Assembly (NCBI GenBank): GCA_030834695.1
Contig: JAUQXK010000052.1
Location: 62,001-126,000 of the forward strand
Source of the DNA: Desulfobacterales bacterium
Lineage (GTDB): Bacteria > Desulfobacterota > Desulfobacteria > Desulfobacterales > SpSt-501
Length of the DNA stretch: 64,000 nucleotides
Reading direction: 5' to 3'
Position numbers and translations under genes: made by a program
Notes under the pieces: model-generated
The model's database searches: none
Seen by the model: the letters and a program-made list of their open reading frames with translations, nothing else
What the model was told of the DNA's origin: nothing
In this document: positions 33,971-43,244 of the stretch, one piece after another
Numbering within the stretch: the first letter of the stretch is position 1
Layout: each line of letters starts with the position of its first letter

Positions 33971-34603
33971 ATGATTTCAGACCGGTTCATCATTTATGGA
34001 TTGCCGCTGCTGGCCTATCTGTTGGGTTCCATTCCCTGGGGCCAGGTACTGACTCGCCTGTTTACCCGTGCGGACATCCGTCGCTGCGGCAGCGGCAACA
34101 TCGGCGCGACCAATGTCGCCCGCGTGGCCGGACCCCTGTTGGGCCTGGCCACCCTTGCGATGGATTTTTTCAAGGGTTGGGCGCCGGCGGCCATGGCCGG
34201 GCATATGCAATTGTCGGAAACCGCCGCCGAGCCGTATGCGGTGATCCTGGCGCTGCTGGCTGTCTTGGGACATATGTTTCCCGTCTATACGCGCCTGCGC
34301 GGCGGAGGCAAAGGAGTCGCAACCGCCGCCGGCGGGTTTTCAGCGCTGGCACCCCTGGCGGTTTTGATCGCACTGGGGGTGTTCGGATTGGTTTTCGTGA
34401 CGACCCGGCGGGTTTCAGCCGGCTCGCTGGCCGCAGCCGCAGGTTTACCGATTGCCGTCTTCGGCGTTAGCGGTTCATTTATCTATGGCGCGGGCGCTGC
34501 AATCGCGGCGGTCTTTATTTTTATGCGCCATGCGGACAACATCCGGAGGCTTTGGGCCGGAACGGAGCCGCCCTTCAGGCCCGGTGTCCGGCCAGACCGC
34601 TGA
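33971..34603 (+). CDS. plsY: Acyl-phosphate:glycerol-3-phosphate acyltransferase PlsY
   Basis: 210 residues, almost entirely hydrophobic with about five membrane helices. The three PlsY motifs are present: AYLLGSIPWGQ, GSGNIGATNVAR and LRGGGKGVATAAGG. It makes lysophosphatidic acid from acyl-phosphate, the first step of membrane phospholipid synthesis. Start ATG 33971 is used; GTG 33962 would add three residues. The next gene is convergent, ending 77 nt away. Confidence 0.95.
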   Translation: MISDRFIIYGLPLLAYLLGSIPWGQVLTRLFTRADIRRCGSGNIGATNVARVAGPLLGLATLAMDFFKGWAPAAMAGHMQLSETAAEPYAVILALLAVLGHMFPVYTRLRGGGKGVATAAGGFSALAPLAVLIALGVFGLVFVTTRRVSAGSLAAAAGLPIAVFGVSGSFIYGAGAAIAAVFIFMRHADNIRRLWAGTEPPFRPGVRPDR

Positions 34604-34679
34604 TCGTTGCATCCGTCCGAGAATTCTGGCTCAGAGCATAACGGAAACGATGGCGCCACCCGCCAGACCGCCGAGCGGT

Positions 34680-36422
34680 TTAAAGGCCTGCCAGACTCCA
34701 CCCGAGAGCGAGCACCCCTGCCAGCACCAGGTGGCTTTCCACCAGAAATTCCATCCGTACGCCCGGGAGGAGGAGGCTTCTTTCGAAGGCCAGGAGGACG
34801 GCAAACATGACCGCCGGGCAAAGGGATAAGCTGACGGTGAAAGCCGGCACCGGAGTCAAGGCGCTCAACACCGGCAGACCGACGGACAGCCCGGCCAGCA
34901 GCCCCTTGAGCAGCTGCAACGATCGCTTCTCTCCCAGCAAAATCGGGATGGTTTCTTTGCCGACCAAACGGTCGCCCTGCATGTCGAGAATATCAAAAAA
35001 AGCCGTCCGTACGAAGACCAGCGTGGTCGACCAGGCGAAGATAAAAGCGTTCGCTGCGTCATAGGTCCCGAAGATCGAAATCGGCGGCAGCACGGACGTG
35101 ACGACCCCCCAGGCCAGGGCGATGAGAATGGTCTTGGAGCCCGGAATGTCCTTGATCCGGCGGTACTCGACGGATGCAAACATTTTGGGGATCAGCGTGA
35201 GGCGGTAGGAAAGTCCGAGCAGGCTGATCACCAGCAGGACCAGGAATGGGAGCCAGCCCTGGAGGCAGGCGATAACCAGGCCGGCCGCGCCGCTGGATAG
35301 AGCGATGACCGTCAGCGAGACTTTGCGATCGTCGTAAAACCGAGCACGGTCCGGTTCGTTGAAGCGATCGGCCTTGCTGCCGGTGAGGTGGTTAAGGATG
35401 TGCATGGACTGCACGTAGAGAAACGCGATGAGCACAAACGGCGTGAAATCGGAAATTCCTTGAAGGCGGGTGGCGGCGTAGCACAGGCCGGCCGCCCCCA
35501 GCGAGACATAGAGATTGGAGAGCAGGGCGGCCCGCAGAAATGTGTAGACCGCCTGGTGCCACCCCGACTGGCGTTTGAAAACCATGGTTTCAAGCGTCAT
35601 GTAGACTTTGCGGATGACCCAGTTCGGGGTGGAGGCTCCGGCCGTGATGCCGATGGTCTGGACCGAGCGCAGGGAATCCAAGTCGATACGGCTCAGGTCG
35701 GCCTCGCTTTCCACGTGGAAGGCCGGCTTGCCGGTCCGGCAGGCAATTTCAAAGAGCCGCTGGGTGTTGCCGCTTTCGCGGCCGCCCACCACCACCACGG
35801 CATCCACGGATTCGGCCAGCCGCTGGACTTCCGACTGGCGCCTTTCGGTGGAGTCGCAAATGGTCTCGAAGACCTTGTAATGGGGGTAATGTCGTCCGGT
35901 CCACTCCCGTACGGCTGCATACCGTCGCGTATCCTGGGTGGTCTGGGCGACGATGATGGCGTTTTCGAATACCGGCAGCCGCCTGAGTTCTTCGACACCG
36001 GCCACGACGTGGCCGTTGGAGCCGGCATAGCCGAGCAGCCCGACGACCTCCGGGTGGTCCCTGTCGCCGACGATGATCACGGCGTGGTTTTGGCGGGCGT
36101 GTTTGCGGATGATGGACTGGACGCGGATCACGCGCGGGCAGGTCGCGTCGATGACTTTGTAGCCGGCCGCCTTAAGCCGTTTCTTGGTTTCGGGCGGCAC
36201 GCCGTGCGCCCGAATCAACACCGTGCCGCTGCCGCATACGGGGATATCCTTGATCGTTGCAATGTCTTTGGACGCCAGCAGATCCAGCACCTGGGGGTTA
36301 TGGATCAGGGGCCCGTAGGTGCAGATCGGACCCGGATGCCGGCCCGGGGCGTCCAGTACCATTTCGACCGCCCGGCGCACGCCCATGCAGAAGCCGGACA
36401 TCTTGGCGATCACGATTTTCAT
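34680..36422 (-). CDS. ispH: IspH - UbiA-like fusion (HMBPP reductase plus prenyltransferase domain)
   Basis: 580 residues from the conserved IspH start MKIVIAKMSGFCMGVRRAVE. Residues 1-~285 are IspH with the three [4Fe-4S] cysteines in GFCMGV, DATCPRV and ICDSTERRQ, making IPP and DMAPP in the MEP pathway. Residues ~290-580 are a multi-pass membrane domain like UbiA prenyltransferases: HILNHLTGSKADRFNEPD lies at the first Asp-rich site and FDILDMQGDRLVGKETIPIL at the second. The first site is degenerate against NxxxDxxxD. Linking the prenyl-diphosphate-forming enzyme to a prenyltransferase could channel isoprenoid, but which acceptor is used is unknown. An upstream in-frame extension to 36518 is not conserved-looking. 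cooT starts upstream with a 16-nt gap. Confidence 0.93.
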   Translation of the reverse strand: MKIVIAKMSGFCMGVRRAVEMVLDAPGRHPGPICTYGPLIHNPQVLDLLASKDIATIKDIPVCGSGTVLIRAHGVPPETKKRLKAAGYKVIDATCPRVIRVQSIIRKHARQNHAVIIVGDRDHPEVVGLLGYAGSNGHVVAGVEELRRLPVFENAIIVAQTTQDTRRYAAVREWTGRHYPHYKVFETICDSTERRQSEVQRLAESVDAVVVVGGRESGNTQRLFEIACRTGKPAFHVESEADLSRIDLDSLRSVQTIGITAGASTPNWVIRKVYMTLETMVFKRQSGWHQAVYTFLRAALLSNLYVSLGAAGLCYAATRLQGISDFTPFVLIAFLYVQSMHILNHLTGSKADRFNEPDRARFYDDRKVSLTVIALSSGAAGLVIACLQGWLPFLVLLVISLLGLSYRLTLIPKMFASVEYRRIKDIPGSKTILIALAWGVVTSVLPPISIFGTYDAANAFIFAWSTTLVFVRTAFFDILDMQGDRLVGKETIPILLGEKRSLQLLKGLLAGLSVGLPVLSALTPVPAFTVSLSLCPAVMFAVLLAFERSLLLPGVRMEFLVESHLVLAGVLALGWSLAGL

Positions 36423-36438
36423 AAGGACGGGGAATGCT

Positions 36439-36630
36439 TCAGGCGGTTTTGATGAGAAGTACCCGGTTCTCCACCAGCGACAGCGATTGAATCCGAGCCC
36501 TGAGAAACTTCTGTTCACCGAAGATGTTGACCAGGCGCAGACCGTCCCCCTCGGGTTCGATGGTGTCCACGCTTTCCATAACCAGGCGACGGTCGTCGCC
36601 CTCGATCATATAGGCATTGGCTTCACACAT
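36439..36630 (-). CDS. cooT: CooT-family nickel-binding protein
   Basis: 63 residues starting MCEANAYMIEGDDRRLV, with LVNIFGEQKFLRARIQSLSL, both typical of the small CooT family. CooT dimers bind Ni(II) through the N-terminal Cys2 and assist carbon monoxide dehydrogenase maturation. Start ATG 36630 places Cys at position 2 as the family requires; ATG 36639 would not. It sits just upstream of the ispH fusion (16 nt) and downstream of the DUF3842 gene. CooC is encoded 26 kb away in the window. Confidence 0.9.
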   Translation of the reverse strand: MCEANAYMIEGDDRRLVMESVDTIEPEGDGLRLVNIFGEQKFLRARIQSLSLVENRVLLIKTA

Positions 36631-36682
36631 GGCAATCATCCCTCGTCTTGAAGCTGGGTCAGGTTCTATCGCCCCGGCGCTC

Positions 36683-36706
36683 CGCCCGCCTCCGCGGCGG
36701 CGGGCG
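36683..36706 (-). terminator. GC-rich hairpin between DUF3842 gene and cooT
   Basis: 8-bp stem CGCCCGCC / GGCGGGCG with an 8-nt loop. No T-run follows, so it may be a processing or pausing stem. Confidence 0.35.
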
Positions 36707-36726
36707 ACATGGTTCGAACGGGCATT

Positions 36727-37167
36727 TTACCGACCGATCCGATCGATGCCCGATCCGATGAGCCGGCGCAGATGGTTTGAGATCAGCTCGTCCACGAGCT
36801 TGGGCAGGGGCAGGGTGGAGGAGCCGATGACGGCGACATTCTCCTGGGACAGCGGCAGGAGCAGCTTCGGCGCCGGACTCGAGGCCACCGCCTCGGCCAT
36901 GGCCGGGGTGACTTCGCCCATCATGGCATGCGCGATGATGATGCCGATGGGACCTAAGATGACGTCGGCCTTGGGCACCGTTCGGCGGATGGCGTTTTCA
37001 CCGGAGGCGCCGCGGTTGGCGCGCGCTTTCAGCATTTGAGCGGTGGCCACCGCATTGGTGCCGAGCGCGATGACCTCCACGCTCTCCTCAAAGGCCTCTT
37101 TGACCTTGCGGATGATGGTGCTGCCGATGCCGCCGCCCTGGCCGTCTATGACGCAGAGTTTTTTCAT
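36727..37167 (-). CDS. DUF3842 family protein
   Basis: 146 residues beginning KKLCVIDGQGGGIGSTIIRK, a nucleotide-binding-like Gly-rich loop, followed by ALGTNAVATAQMLKARAN and VILGPIGIIIAHAMMGEVTP. This pattern matches DUF3842, common in anaerobes; no function is established. The neighbouring cooT suggests a possible link to nickel or CODH maturation, by association only. Confidence 0.85.
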   Translation of the reverse strand: MKKLCVIDGQGGGIGSTIIRKVKEAFEESVEVIALGTNAVATAQMLKARANRGASGENAIRRTVPKADVILGPIGIIIAHAMMGEVTPAMAEAVASSPAPKLLLPLSQENVAVIGSSTLPLPKLVDELISNHLRRLIGSGIDRIGR

Positions 37168-37214
37168 GAGATCACCCGCTTCGCCCGCCCCGGCTGGCGT
37201 TGACGACCCGGCCG

Positions 37215-37730
37215 CTAGAGCTTGGCGGTCCTGCGTTGATTCTGCCGGAGCCGTTTGGGCAAGCGCCGGCCCTCTCCCTTCTTGCGAGTCGATACCCGCC
37301 GAGCCTGCTGGTTCTCTTCCGTCGGCTCGCCCGCTTCCAGTGCACCGGCCATCGCCATCCGGGCTTCGAATTCGGTGGATTCGACCACTGCGGCGCCGCA
37401 GGCCTGAGCGTTTCGGACCACCGCCAGATCGGAACTCACCACCAGGGCGGTTTCGCCCTCCCGACGAGCCATGCGCCCGATAACGGCATCGGCGGTTTCC
37501 CCGCCGCGCGAAAAGACGATTGCGATTCCCTTCATTCGGTCCCGGCCGGGAGACAGGACCGGAGCGCCGGCCCCGTCGAACACCACGGTGATGCGGTGCG
37601 GTTTGAACCGGCGATAGGCCGCGAGCATCTCGATCAGGGCCTCACGGCCCCGGGTGATATCGGTGCGGTCGATTCGGCTCAGCTCCCTGGATTGGCGCAC
37701 CAGGTTGTAACCGTCGATGATGATGTGCAT
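37215..37730 (-). CDS. YacP-like NYN-domain ribonuclease
   Basis: 171 residues. IIIDGYNLVRQS is the first acidic motif of the NYN/PIN-like fold, TVVFDGAGAP and GGETADAVIGRMA carry the next acidic residues, and ALVVSSDLAVVRNA the last. The tail is very basic (KKGEGRRLPKRLRQNQRR), suggesting RNA binding. Bacillus YacP (Rae1) cleaves mRNA in the ribosomal A-site. ATG 37730 gives the usual MHIIIDGYN start; ATG 37736 is also possible. It follows parB by 17-23 nt on the same strand. Confidence 0.85.
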   Translation of the reverse strand: MHIIIDGYNLVRQSRELSRIDRTDITRGREALIEMLAAYRRFKPHRITVVFDGAGAPVLSPGRDRMKGIAIVFSRGGETADAVIGRMARREGETALVVSSDLAVVRNAQACGAAVVESTEFEARMAMAGALEAGEPTEENQQARRVSTRKKGEGRRLPKRLRQNQRRTAKL

Positions 37731-37753
37731 ACCCATGGTGCCGAAGACCCGGG

Positions 37754-38656
37754 TCAGGCCTTGATCTGCCGCAAACGCGTGATCAATTGATCGAGGTCGT
37801 CGTTGTTGTAGAATTCGATTTCCAGGCGGCCCTGCCGGCCGGACTTGCGGATGGTCACCTTGGTGCCCAGGTGGCGGGAGAGCTCTTCGGAGAGGCTGGT
37901 CAAGTACGTCGCTTCCGAGCTTTTCAGGCTGACCCGCGGCGCCTTCTTCTCGGACTTCAGGCGTCGGACCATCTCCTCGGTTTCGCGCACGGACATGCCC
38001 TTGGCGACGACGGCCCGCCAGGCCGTCAGCTGCAAGGTTGAGCTTTCGGCGCCGAGCAGGGCGCGCGCGTGGCCCATGCTGACCGCGCCCTCGACGATGC
38101 TGGCTTGAATCGGCTCCGGCAGCTGTCGCAGCCGGAGAAAGTTGGCCACCGCCGATCGGCTTTTGCCGACTCGGGCCGCGGCCTGGTCCTGGGTGAGATT
38201 GAACTGGTGGATCAGGCGGTGGTAGGCTTCGGCCTCTTCAATCGGGTTCAGGTCCGCCCGCTGGATGTTCTCCACCAGAGACATTTCCAGCAACTGGTCG
38301 TCGTTGACCGGCCTCACCACCACCGGGACCTGAGTCAGCCCGGCGCGCCGCGCGGCCCGCAGGCGACGCTCGCCGGCGATCAGCTCAAAACCGGAGTCGG
38401 CCTTGCGCACCATCAACGGCTGCAGGATCCCCTGCCCCCGGATCGATTCGGTCAGTTCCTCCAGTTCGGTTTCCGCAAACTGGCGGCGGGGCTGAAATCG
38501 GTTGGGCCGGATGAGCTGGACATCGCACAGGAAATAATCCCCCGGGCCGTCCTCGGAACCGGGAACGGGGTCGGGGATCAGAGCCTCCAAGCCCCGGCCG
38601 AGGGCGAGTTTCTTGCGTTTGGAGGGTGGATCCTGAGATGACAGGGGTTTGTTCAT
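37754..38656 (-). CDS. parB: Chromosome-partitioning protein ParB
   Basis: 300 residues. The N-terminal ParB/Srx domain has ELIAGERRLRAARRAG (CTP-binding GERR box) and VENIQRADLNPIEEAEAYHRL; a central HTH (LTQDQAAARVGKSRSAVANF) binds parS; the C-terminal ~45 residues (GRLEIEFYNNDDLDQLITRL) dimerise. It loads at parS as a CTP-gated clamp for origin segregation with ParA. Its start follows the parA stop by 3 nt. I found no TGTTTCACGTGAAACA-like parS in the window. Confidence 0.96.
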   Translation of the reverse strand: MNKPLSSQDPPSKRKKLALGRGLEALIPDPVPGSEDGPGDYFLCDVQLIRPNRFQPRRQFAETELEELTESIRGQGILQPLMVRKADSGFELIAGERRLRAARRAGLTQVPVVVRPVNDDQLLEMSLVENIQRADLNPIEEAEAYHRLIHQFNLTQDQAAARVGKSRSAVANFLRLRQLPEPIQASIVEGAVSMGHARALLGAESSTLQLTAWRAVVAKGMSVRETEEMVRRLKSEKKAPRVSLKSSEATYLTSLSEELSRHLGTKVTIRKSGRQGRLEIEFYNNDDLDQLITRLRQIKA

Positions 38657-38659
38657 GGC

Positions 38660-39445
38660 TTACCTTGGTAGCTCGGAATTGCTCCGGGTGTGGTTCATGA
38701 ACTCCTTGGCGAGTTCGACATAGCTCTGGGCGCCGGGGGAAGCAGCATCGTATAGAATGATCGGTTTGCCGAAGCTGGGAGCCTCTCCCAGACGGATATT
38801 GCGAGGGACGGTGGTCTGAAAGACGAGCCCTTTGAAAAATTTTTCGGCTTCTTCCGCCACCTGATGCGATAAATTGGTGCGGCGGTCGAACATGGTCAGC
38901 AGGATTCCGGCGATGCTGAGTCCGGGGTTGAATGAACGCTTGATGCGCTTGACGGTCTGCAGCAGCTGCCCAAGCCCCTCCAGGGCGTAAAACTCGCATT
39001 GCAGCGGGATGAGCAGCGCATCGGCGGCCGTGAGCGCATTTACGGTGAGCAGGCTGAGCGACGGCGGACAGTCGAGGATAATGTACTCGAAGCGATCGAC
39101 CAGGGGAGCCAGAAGCCGTTTCAAGGCCTTTTCGCGGTCGGGTTCAGACATCATTTCGACTTCGAACCCGATCAGTTGAACATTCGATGGAATAACCTTC
39201 AAGGCGGCGATGGCGCTGTCACGCAGCAAAGATTCGGCGTCCATCCGGCCGAGGAGCCCATCGTAAAGCGTGCAGGTGAGGCTGGCCTTGTCGATTCCCA
39301 GACCGGAAGTGGCATTGGCCTGGGGGTCGCAATCCACCAAAAGGGTGGGCTTTTCGAAAACCCCCAACGATGCCGACAAATTGACGGCCGTGGTGGTTTT
39401 GCCCACGCCGCCCTTTTGGTTGGCTATGCATACGACTTTTGCCAT
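38660..39445 (-). CDS. parA: ParA/Soj chromosome-partitioning ATPase
   Basis: 261 residues with a deviant Walker A (ANQKGGVGKTTTAVNL), Walker A' (LLVDCDPQANATSGLG) and Walker B (YIILDCPPSLSLLTVNAL). It polymerises or forms gradients on the nucleoid and moves ParB-parS complexes. First gene of parA-parB-NYN on the minus strand, divergent from the M48 protease gene. parAB often lies near the chromosome origin, but no dnaA, gidA or rpmH is present to confirm this. Confidence 0.96.
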   Translation of the reverse strand: MAKVVCIANQKGGVGKTTTAVNLSASLGVFEKPTLLVDCDPQANATSGLGIDKASLTCTLYDGLLGRMDAESLLRDSAIAALKVIPSNVQLIGFEVEMMSEPDREKALKRLLAPLVDRFEYIILDCPPSLSLLTVNALTAADALLIPLQCEFYALEGLGQLLQTVKRIKRSFNPGLSIAGILLTMFDRRTNLSHQVAEEAEKFFKGLVFQTTVPRNIRLGEAPSFGKPIILYDAASPGAQSYVELAKEFMNHTRSNSELPR

Positions 39446-39656
39446 AGTCTGCGTTTAGCACAAAATTGATTCTTTGAAAAGAACCGTAAAATGTGAGATA
39501 GTCAGATGAAAAGGCCATAACTCCGATCGATTCACCCCCCACACGCGGTGCTGGCCGGCTTTATTCGGTGCACCCAGCCTGATTCCATCAGAAATCCAGC
39601 CTGCCGGCGTTGCGGGCAGGGTCGACGGAAGATCCCCGAGCAAGGAAAACGACCCG

Positions 39657-41093
39657 ATGACACTCATTTACCGTTGCCGGCGTATAACGTGGATCCTGGT
39701 GCTGTTTCTATCCGCGGCGTTGGTGCTGCCGTCGCCCGGACACGCCATCACGATCGGCGAAGAGGAAGAGCTTTCGGCTGAAATGCTGCGGATTATTTTC
39801 AAGAAACTGCCGGTGGTGGACGACCCTTACGTTAACGGCTACGTTAACCGGGTGGGCAAACGGATTCTGTCGGTGATGCCGGAGCAGCCGTTCCGCTACC
39901 GGTTCTATGTCATCAACCAGGACATGTATAACGCCTTCGCCACCCCGGCCGGCCATATCTTCATCTATAGCGGACTGCTCGAGGCCATGGACGGCGAAGA
40001 CGAGCTGGCCGGCATCCTTGGCCATGAAATTTCGCATGTGTACTGCCGGCACATTTCCCAGAAGATCGAGCTGGCCAAGAAGGTCGGCTGGGCGCAGCTG
40101 GCCGGAATCGCTGCCGGCATCCTGCTCGGCGCTGCCGGCGGCTCGGGAGCGGCGGCAAGCGGGGTGATGTTGGGCTCGGCCGCCACCGGGGCGTCGACCC
40201 AGCTCGCCTTCAGCCGTGACAATGAAATGCAGGCCGACCAGCTCGGGCTCAAGTTTCTCTCCGACGCGGGGTACGGCAGCGAAGGGCTCCAGAAAGTCCT
40301 GAAGAAAATCCGCAGCAAGCAATGGTTCAGCAAAGAGCAGATTCCCACGTACATGATGACGCATCCGGCCATTGAGGATCGCATTTCGTATGTCGGCTCC
40401 TGGATCGAGGATCATAAAGGCAAAACCCCACCGGTTCAGAAGACCAACCCAGCAGAGTTCGAACGGATTCTGACCCGTTTGATAGTGGAATACAACGACG
40501 CGAGCTCGGAGCTGGGACGCCTGGAGCAGATCCTGCAGCGCGAGCCGGGGAACACGCTGGCGCGCTATCGCTACGGCCTGGTCCTGGGCCGGTCCAACCG
40601 GACCACCGAAGCGATTGCCGAGCTTAAGGCGGTGCTCGCCCGCAATGCCTTCAATCCCTACATGCTGCGCGACCTCGGCAAGGTCTATTTTCTCGGCGGC
40701 CAGCTGGACGCCGCCCTCAGCGCACTGGACAGCGCCCGGAGCATGATTCCGGAGGATCCCGACACGTTGTTCTTCCTGGGCCGCACCCAGCAGGAACTCG
40801 GCCGGTCGGCAGAGGCCGTTGCGCTTTACACCGCCGTCATCCAGAAGACGCCGGACTACCGCGACGCCTATTATTTCCTGGGTCAAAACCTCGGCCAGCA
40901 GGGTGCCCTCGCCGATGCGCACTACTACCTGGGGATCTACCACTTGCGGGCACGGGACTTCAAAACGGCTGCAACCCAGTTCAGGCAGTCTTTGCGCAAC
41001 AGCGACGCTCCCGAAAAGCGCGAGCGGGCCGAGCGGCTTTTGAAGCAGGTGGAAGAGGAGATCAAGGCAGAGAAAAAAGCCCTGGAAGGTTAA
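39657..41093 (+). CDS. M48 family metalloprotease with TPR repeats (BepA-like)
   Basis: 478 residues. Signal peptide 1-31 (ending PSPGHA). The zinc site is ILGHEISHVYCRH near residues 120-132, with the third ligand in NEMQADQLGLKFL. Residues ~105-185 include an Ala/Gly-rich membrane-interacting segment. From ~280 to the end are four or five TPR repeats (ALARYRYGLVLGR, PYMLRDLGKVYFLGG, DTLFFLGRTQQEL, AYYFLGQNLGQ). This is the BepA/YfgC layout, a periplasmic protease-chaperone for outer-membrane proteins. Start 39657 follows AAGGAAAACGACCC. Confidence 0.93.
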   Translation: MTLIYRCRRITWILVLFLSAALVLPSPGHAITIGEEEELSAEMLRIIFKKLPVVDDPYVNGYVNRVGKRILSVMPEQPFRYRFYVINQDMYNAFATPAGHIFIYSGLLEAMDGEDELAGILGHEISHVYCRHISQKIELAKKVGWAQLAGIAAGILLGAAGGSGAAASGVMLGSAATGASTQLAFSRDNEMQADQLGLKFLSDAGYGSEGLQKVLKKIRSKQWFSKEQIPTYMMTHPAIEDRISYVGSWIEDHKGKTPPVQKTNPAEFERILTRLIVEYNDASSELGRLEQILQREPGNTLARYRYGLVLGRSNRTTEAIAELKAVLARNAFNPYMLRDLGKVYFLGGQLDAALSALDSARSMIPEDPDTLFFLGRTQQELGRSAEAVALYTAVIQKTPDYRDAYYFLGQNLGQQGALADAHYYLGIYHLRARDFKTAATQFRQSLRNSDAPEKRERAERLLKQVEEEIKAEKKALEG

Positions 41094-41133
41094 CCTCCGG
41101 AAGTGAACAGGTTCAGCTTGAGCTGAGGTTCGC

Positions 41134-41181
41134 CGATGAATGACATGGCCGCATCGAACATATTCTATTGCCGGAGTAATA
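41134..41181 (+). repeat. Dispersed ~48-nt intergenic repeat, copy 3
   Basis: Begins CGATGAATGACATGGCCGCA and ends CTATTGCCGGAGTAATAA. It lies between the converging M48 protease and fusA genes, immediately before their shared terminator. Confidence 0.75.
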
Positions 41182-41186
41182 AAATG

Positions 41187-41218
41187 AAAGAAACGGCTTC
41201 GCATGAAGCCGTTTCTTT
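41187..41218. terminator. Bidirectional terminator between M48 protease and fusA
   Basis: Perfect 14-bp stem AAAGAAACGGCTTC / GAAGCCGTTTCTTT with a GCAT loop. Its right arm overlaps the fusA stop codon. Confidence 0.9.
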
Positions 41219-43244
41219 ATGGGCGGTCGAAGCGCTTGAAGTGCATCGAGAACGTCCCGCGCCCCTGGGTGGCGGAGCGCAGGGCGGTCGAGTAGCCGAA
41301 CATGCGCGAAAGCGGAACGGTCGCGGTGATGACCTGCACACCCAGCTTGTGCTCGATGGACTCGATTTTGCCGCTGCGGGCATTGAGGTCGCCAATCACT
41401 TCTCCCAGATAAGCCTCCGGAACCAGTATCTCTGTGATCATGATCGGCTCGAGCAGAAAGGGATTGCCCCGGGACAATGCCTCCTTGCAGGCCATGGAGG
41501 CGGCCACCGTAAAAGCGAGCTCGGTGCTGGTGTCTTTCGGGGCGGCGCCGGTCAGGCGGATCTCCACATCCACCGCCGGATAGCCCGAAACCGGGCCGCT
41601 TTCCAGTGCGCCCAACGCGCCTTTACGGACGGCGTCGACGAAGGCCGCCGGCAACGTTTCAACCGGAACGGTGGAAGTGAAACCGGACCCCGCACCGCGC
41701 GGCAGCGGGGCCACGTGCAGGCTGACCTCGGCAAAATGCCGCTGGCCGGCGATTTCCCGGTCGAAAGCGGCCGTGGCCCGAGCCGGGCCCGCGATCGCCT
41801 CGCGGTAGACGACCTGGGGCTTGCCGACGTTGACATTGGTGCTGAACTCGCGCTGCATGCGGCTGGTGATGATTTCAAGGTGTAGCTCGCCCATCCCCGA
41901 TAGAATCGTCTGGCCGGTATCCTCGTCTTTGCGGACCCGCAGCGTCGGGTCTTCAGCGGTGAATTTTTCGAGGACCTCGTCCATTTTTTCCTGATCGCCG
42001 TGGGTTTTGGGCTCGATGGCGATGGAAATGACCGGTTCGTAGGATTCGATTTTCTCAAGCAGCACCGGTTGCTCGGCGGTGCAGAGCGTGTCGCCGGTGG
42101 AGGCGTCCTTTAGCCCGACCACGCCGACGATGCTGCCCGCGCCGGACTCCTCGATGCGTTCGCGCTTATTGGCGTGCATGAGCAGGATGCGCGCTACTTT
42201 TTCCTTGCGTTTGAGCGAGGGGTTGTAGAGCTCGCTGCCGGCCCTAAGCCGTCCGCTGTAGACCCGCACAAAGCATAGTTTGCGCCCTTCCATCATGGAG
42301 ACCTTGAAGATCAACGCGGCCAGGGGATCGGTGTCCCTGGGGTGGCATTCGATCGCATCGCCGGTTTCGGGATGCATCCCCCTTGCCGGCGGGATGTCGG
42401 CCGGGCTGGGAAGAAATTGGGCCACGGCATCCAGCAGCGGCTGGATGCCCTTGTTTTTAAGCGCCGAACCGCACAAGACCGGCACCAGCTTGAGCTGAAT
42501 GGTGGCGCGGCGGATGGCGGCCAGCAGCTGAGCTTCCTCGATCGGCGTTTCGGCCACGAAAGCTTCCATCAGCGCGTCGTCCTGCTCGGCCACCGTCTCG
42601 ATCAGGCGCTCGCGGTGGTCGGCCGCCTGGTCGGCCCATTCCGCCGGGATCGGTCCGCTCGTGAAGAGAATGCCCAGCGAGGATTCGTCCCAACGGATCT
42701 GCTGCATGCGCACCAGGTCGATCACCCCCTGGAAATCCTCGCCCATGCCGACCGGCAGCTGCAATACCAGCGGGTGGGCACCCAGCTTGGTTTTCATCAT
42801 CTCGACGGTGGCGAAAAAGTCGGCTCCGATGCGATCCATCTTGTTCAGGAAGGCGATCTTGGGCACATGGTATTTGTCGGCCTGGCGCCAGACCGTTTCG
42901 GACTGGGGCTCAACGCCCTCCACGGCGCTGAAGACGCCCACGGCGCCGTCCAGGACCCGCAGGGAGCGTTCGACTTCGATGGTGAAGTCGACGTGGCCGG
43001 GGGTGTCGATCAGATGGATTTCGATGTCTTTGTAGGGGCAGGTGGTCACCGCCGACGTGATGGTGATGCCGCGCTCCTGCTCGTCGGGCATCCAGTCCAT
43101 GACCGCTTCGCCGTCGTGGACCTCGCCCAGCTTGTGTGACCGGCCGGTGTAAAAAAGGATCCGCTCGGTCACCGTGGTCTTGCCGGCGTCGATATGGGCG
43201 ATGATGCCGATGTTGCGGATGGCGTTGATTTTGGTCTTTTTCAT
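41217..43244 (-). CDS. fusA: Elongation factor G (stand-alone copy)
   Basis: 675 residues with GTPase motifs [39 protein letters not shown] and [10 protein letters not shown]. Domains II-V follow, with [14 protein letters not shown] in domain III/IV and a C-terminal region [36 protein letters not shown] typical of EF-G. It catalyses ribosomal translocation and recycling. It is away from rpsL/rpsG/tuf, so it may be a second EF-G; specialised roles of such copies vary among bacteria. No unusual change was seen in the G motifs. Confidence 0.93.
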   Translation of the reverse strand: MKKTKINAIRNIGIIAHIDAGKTTVTERILFYTGRSHKLGEVHDGEAVMDWMPDEQERGITITSAVTTCPYKDIEIHLIDTPGHVDFTIEVERSLRVLDGAVGVFSAVEGVEPQSETVWRQADKYHVPKIAFLNKMDRIGADFFATVEMMKTKLGAHPLVLQLPVGMGEDFQGVIDLVRMQQIRWDESSLGILFTSGPIPAEWADQAADHRERLIETVAEQDDALMEAFVAETPIEEAQLLAAIRRATIQLKLVPVLCGSALKNKGIQPLLDAVAQFLPSPADIPPARGMHPETGDAIECHPRDTDPLAALIFKVSMMEGRKLCFVRVYSGRLRAGSELYNPSLKRKEKVARILLMHANKRERIEESGAGSIVGVVGLKDASTGDTLCTAEQPVLLEKIESYEPVISIAIEPKTHGDQEKMDEVLEKFTAEDPTLRVRKDEDTGQTILSGMGELHLEIITSRMQREFSTNVNVGKPQVVYREAIAGPARATAAFDREIAGQRHFAEVSLHVAPLPRGAGSGFTSTVPVETLPAAFVDAVRKGALGALESGPVSGYPAVDVEIRLTGAAPKDTSTELAFTVAASMACKEALSRGNPFLLEPIMITEILVPEAYLGEVIGDLNARSGKIESIEHKLGVQVITATVPLSRMFGYSTALRSATQGRGTFSMHFKRFDRP

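Noticed and set aside
37754-39656. parS site near parAB
   Set aside because: I looked for a TGTTTCACGTGAAACA-like palindrome around parAB and elsewhere and saw none; CACGTG occurrences at about 20716 and 22397 do not extend to parS.
39708-41204. Minus-strand open frame of 498 codons
   Set aside because: Mirror of the M48 protease; the HEISH zinc site and TPRs are on the plus strand.
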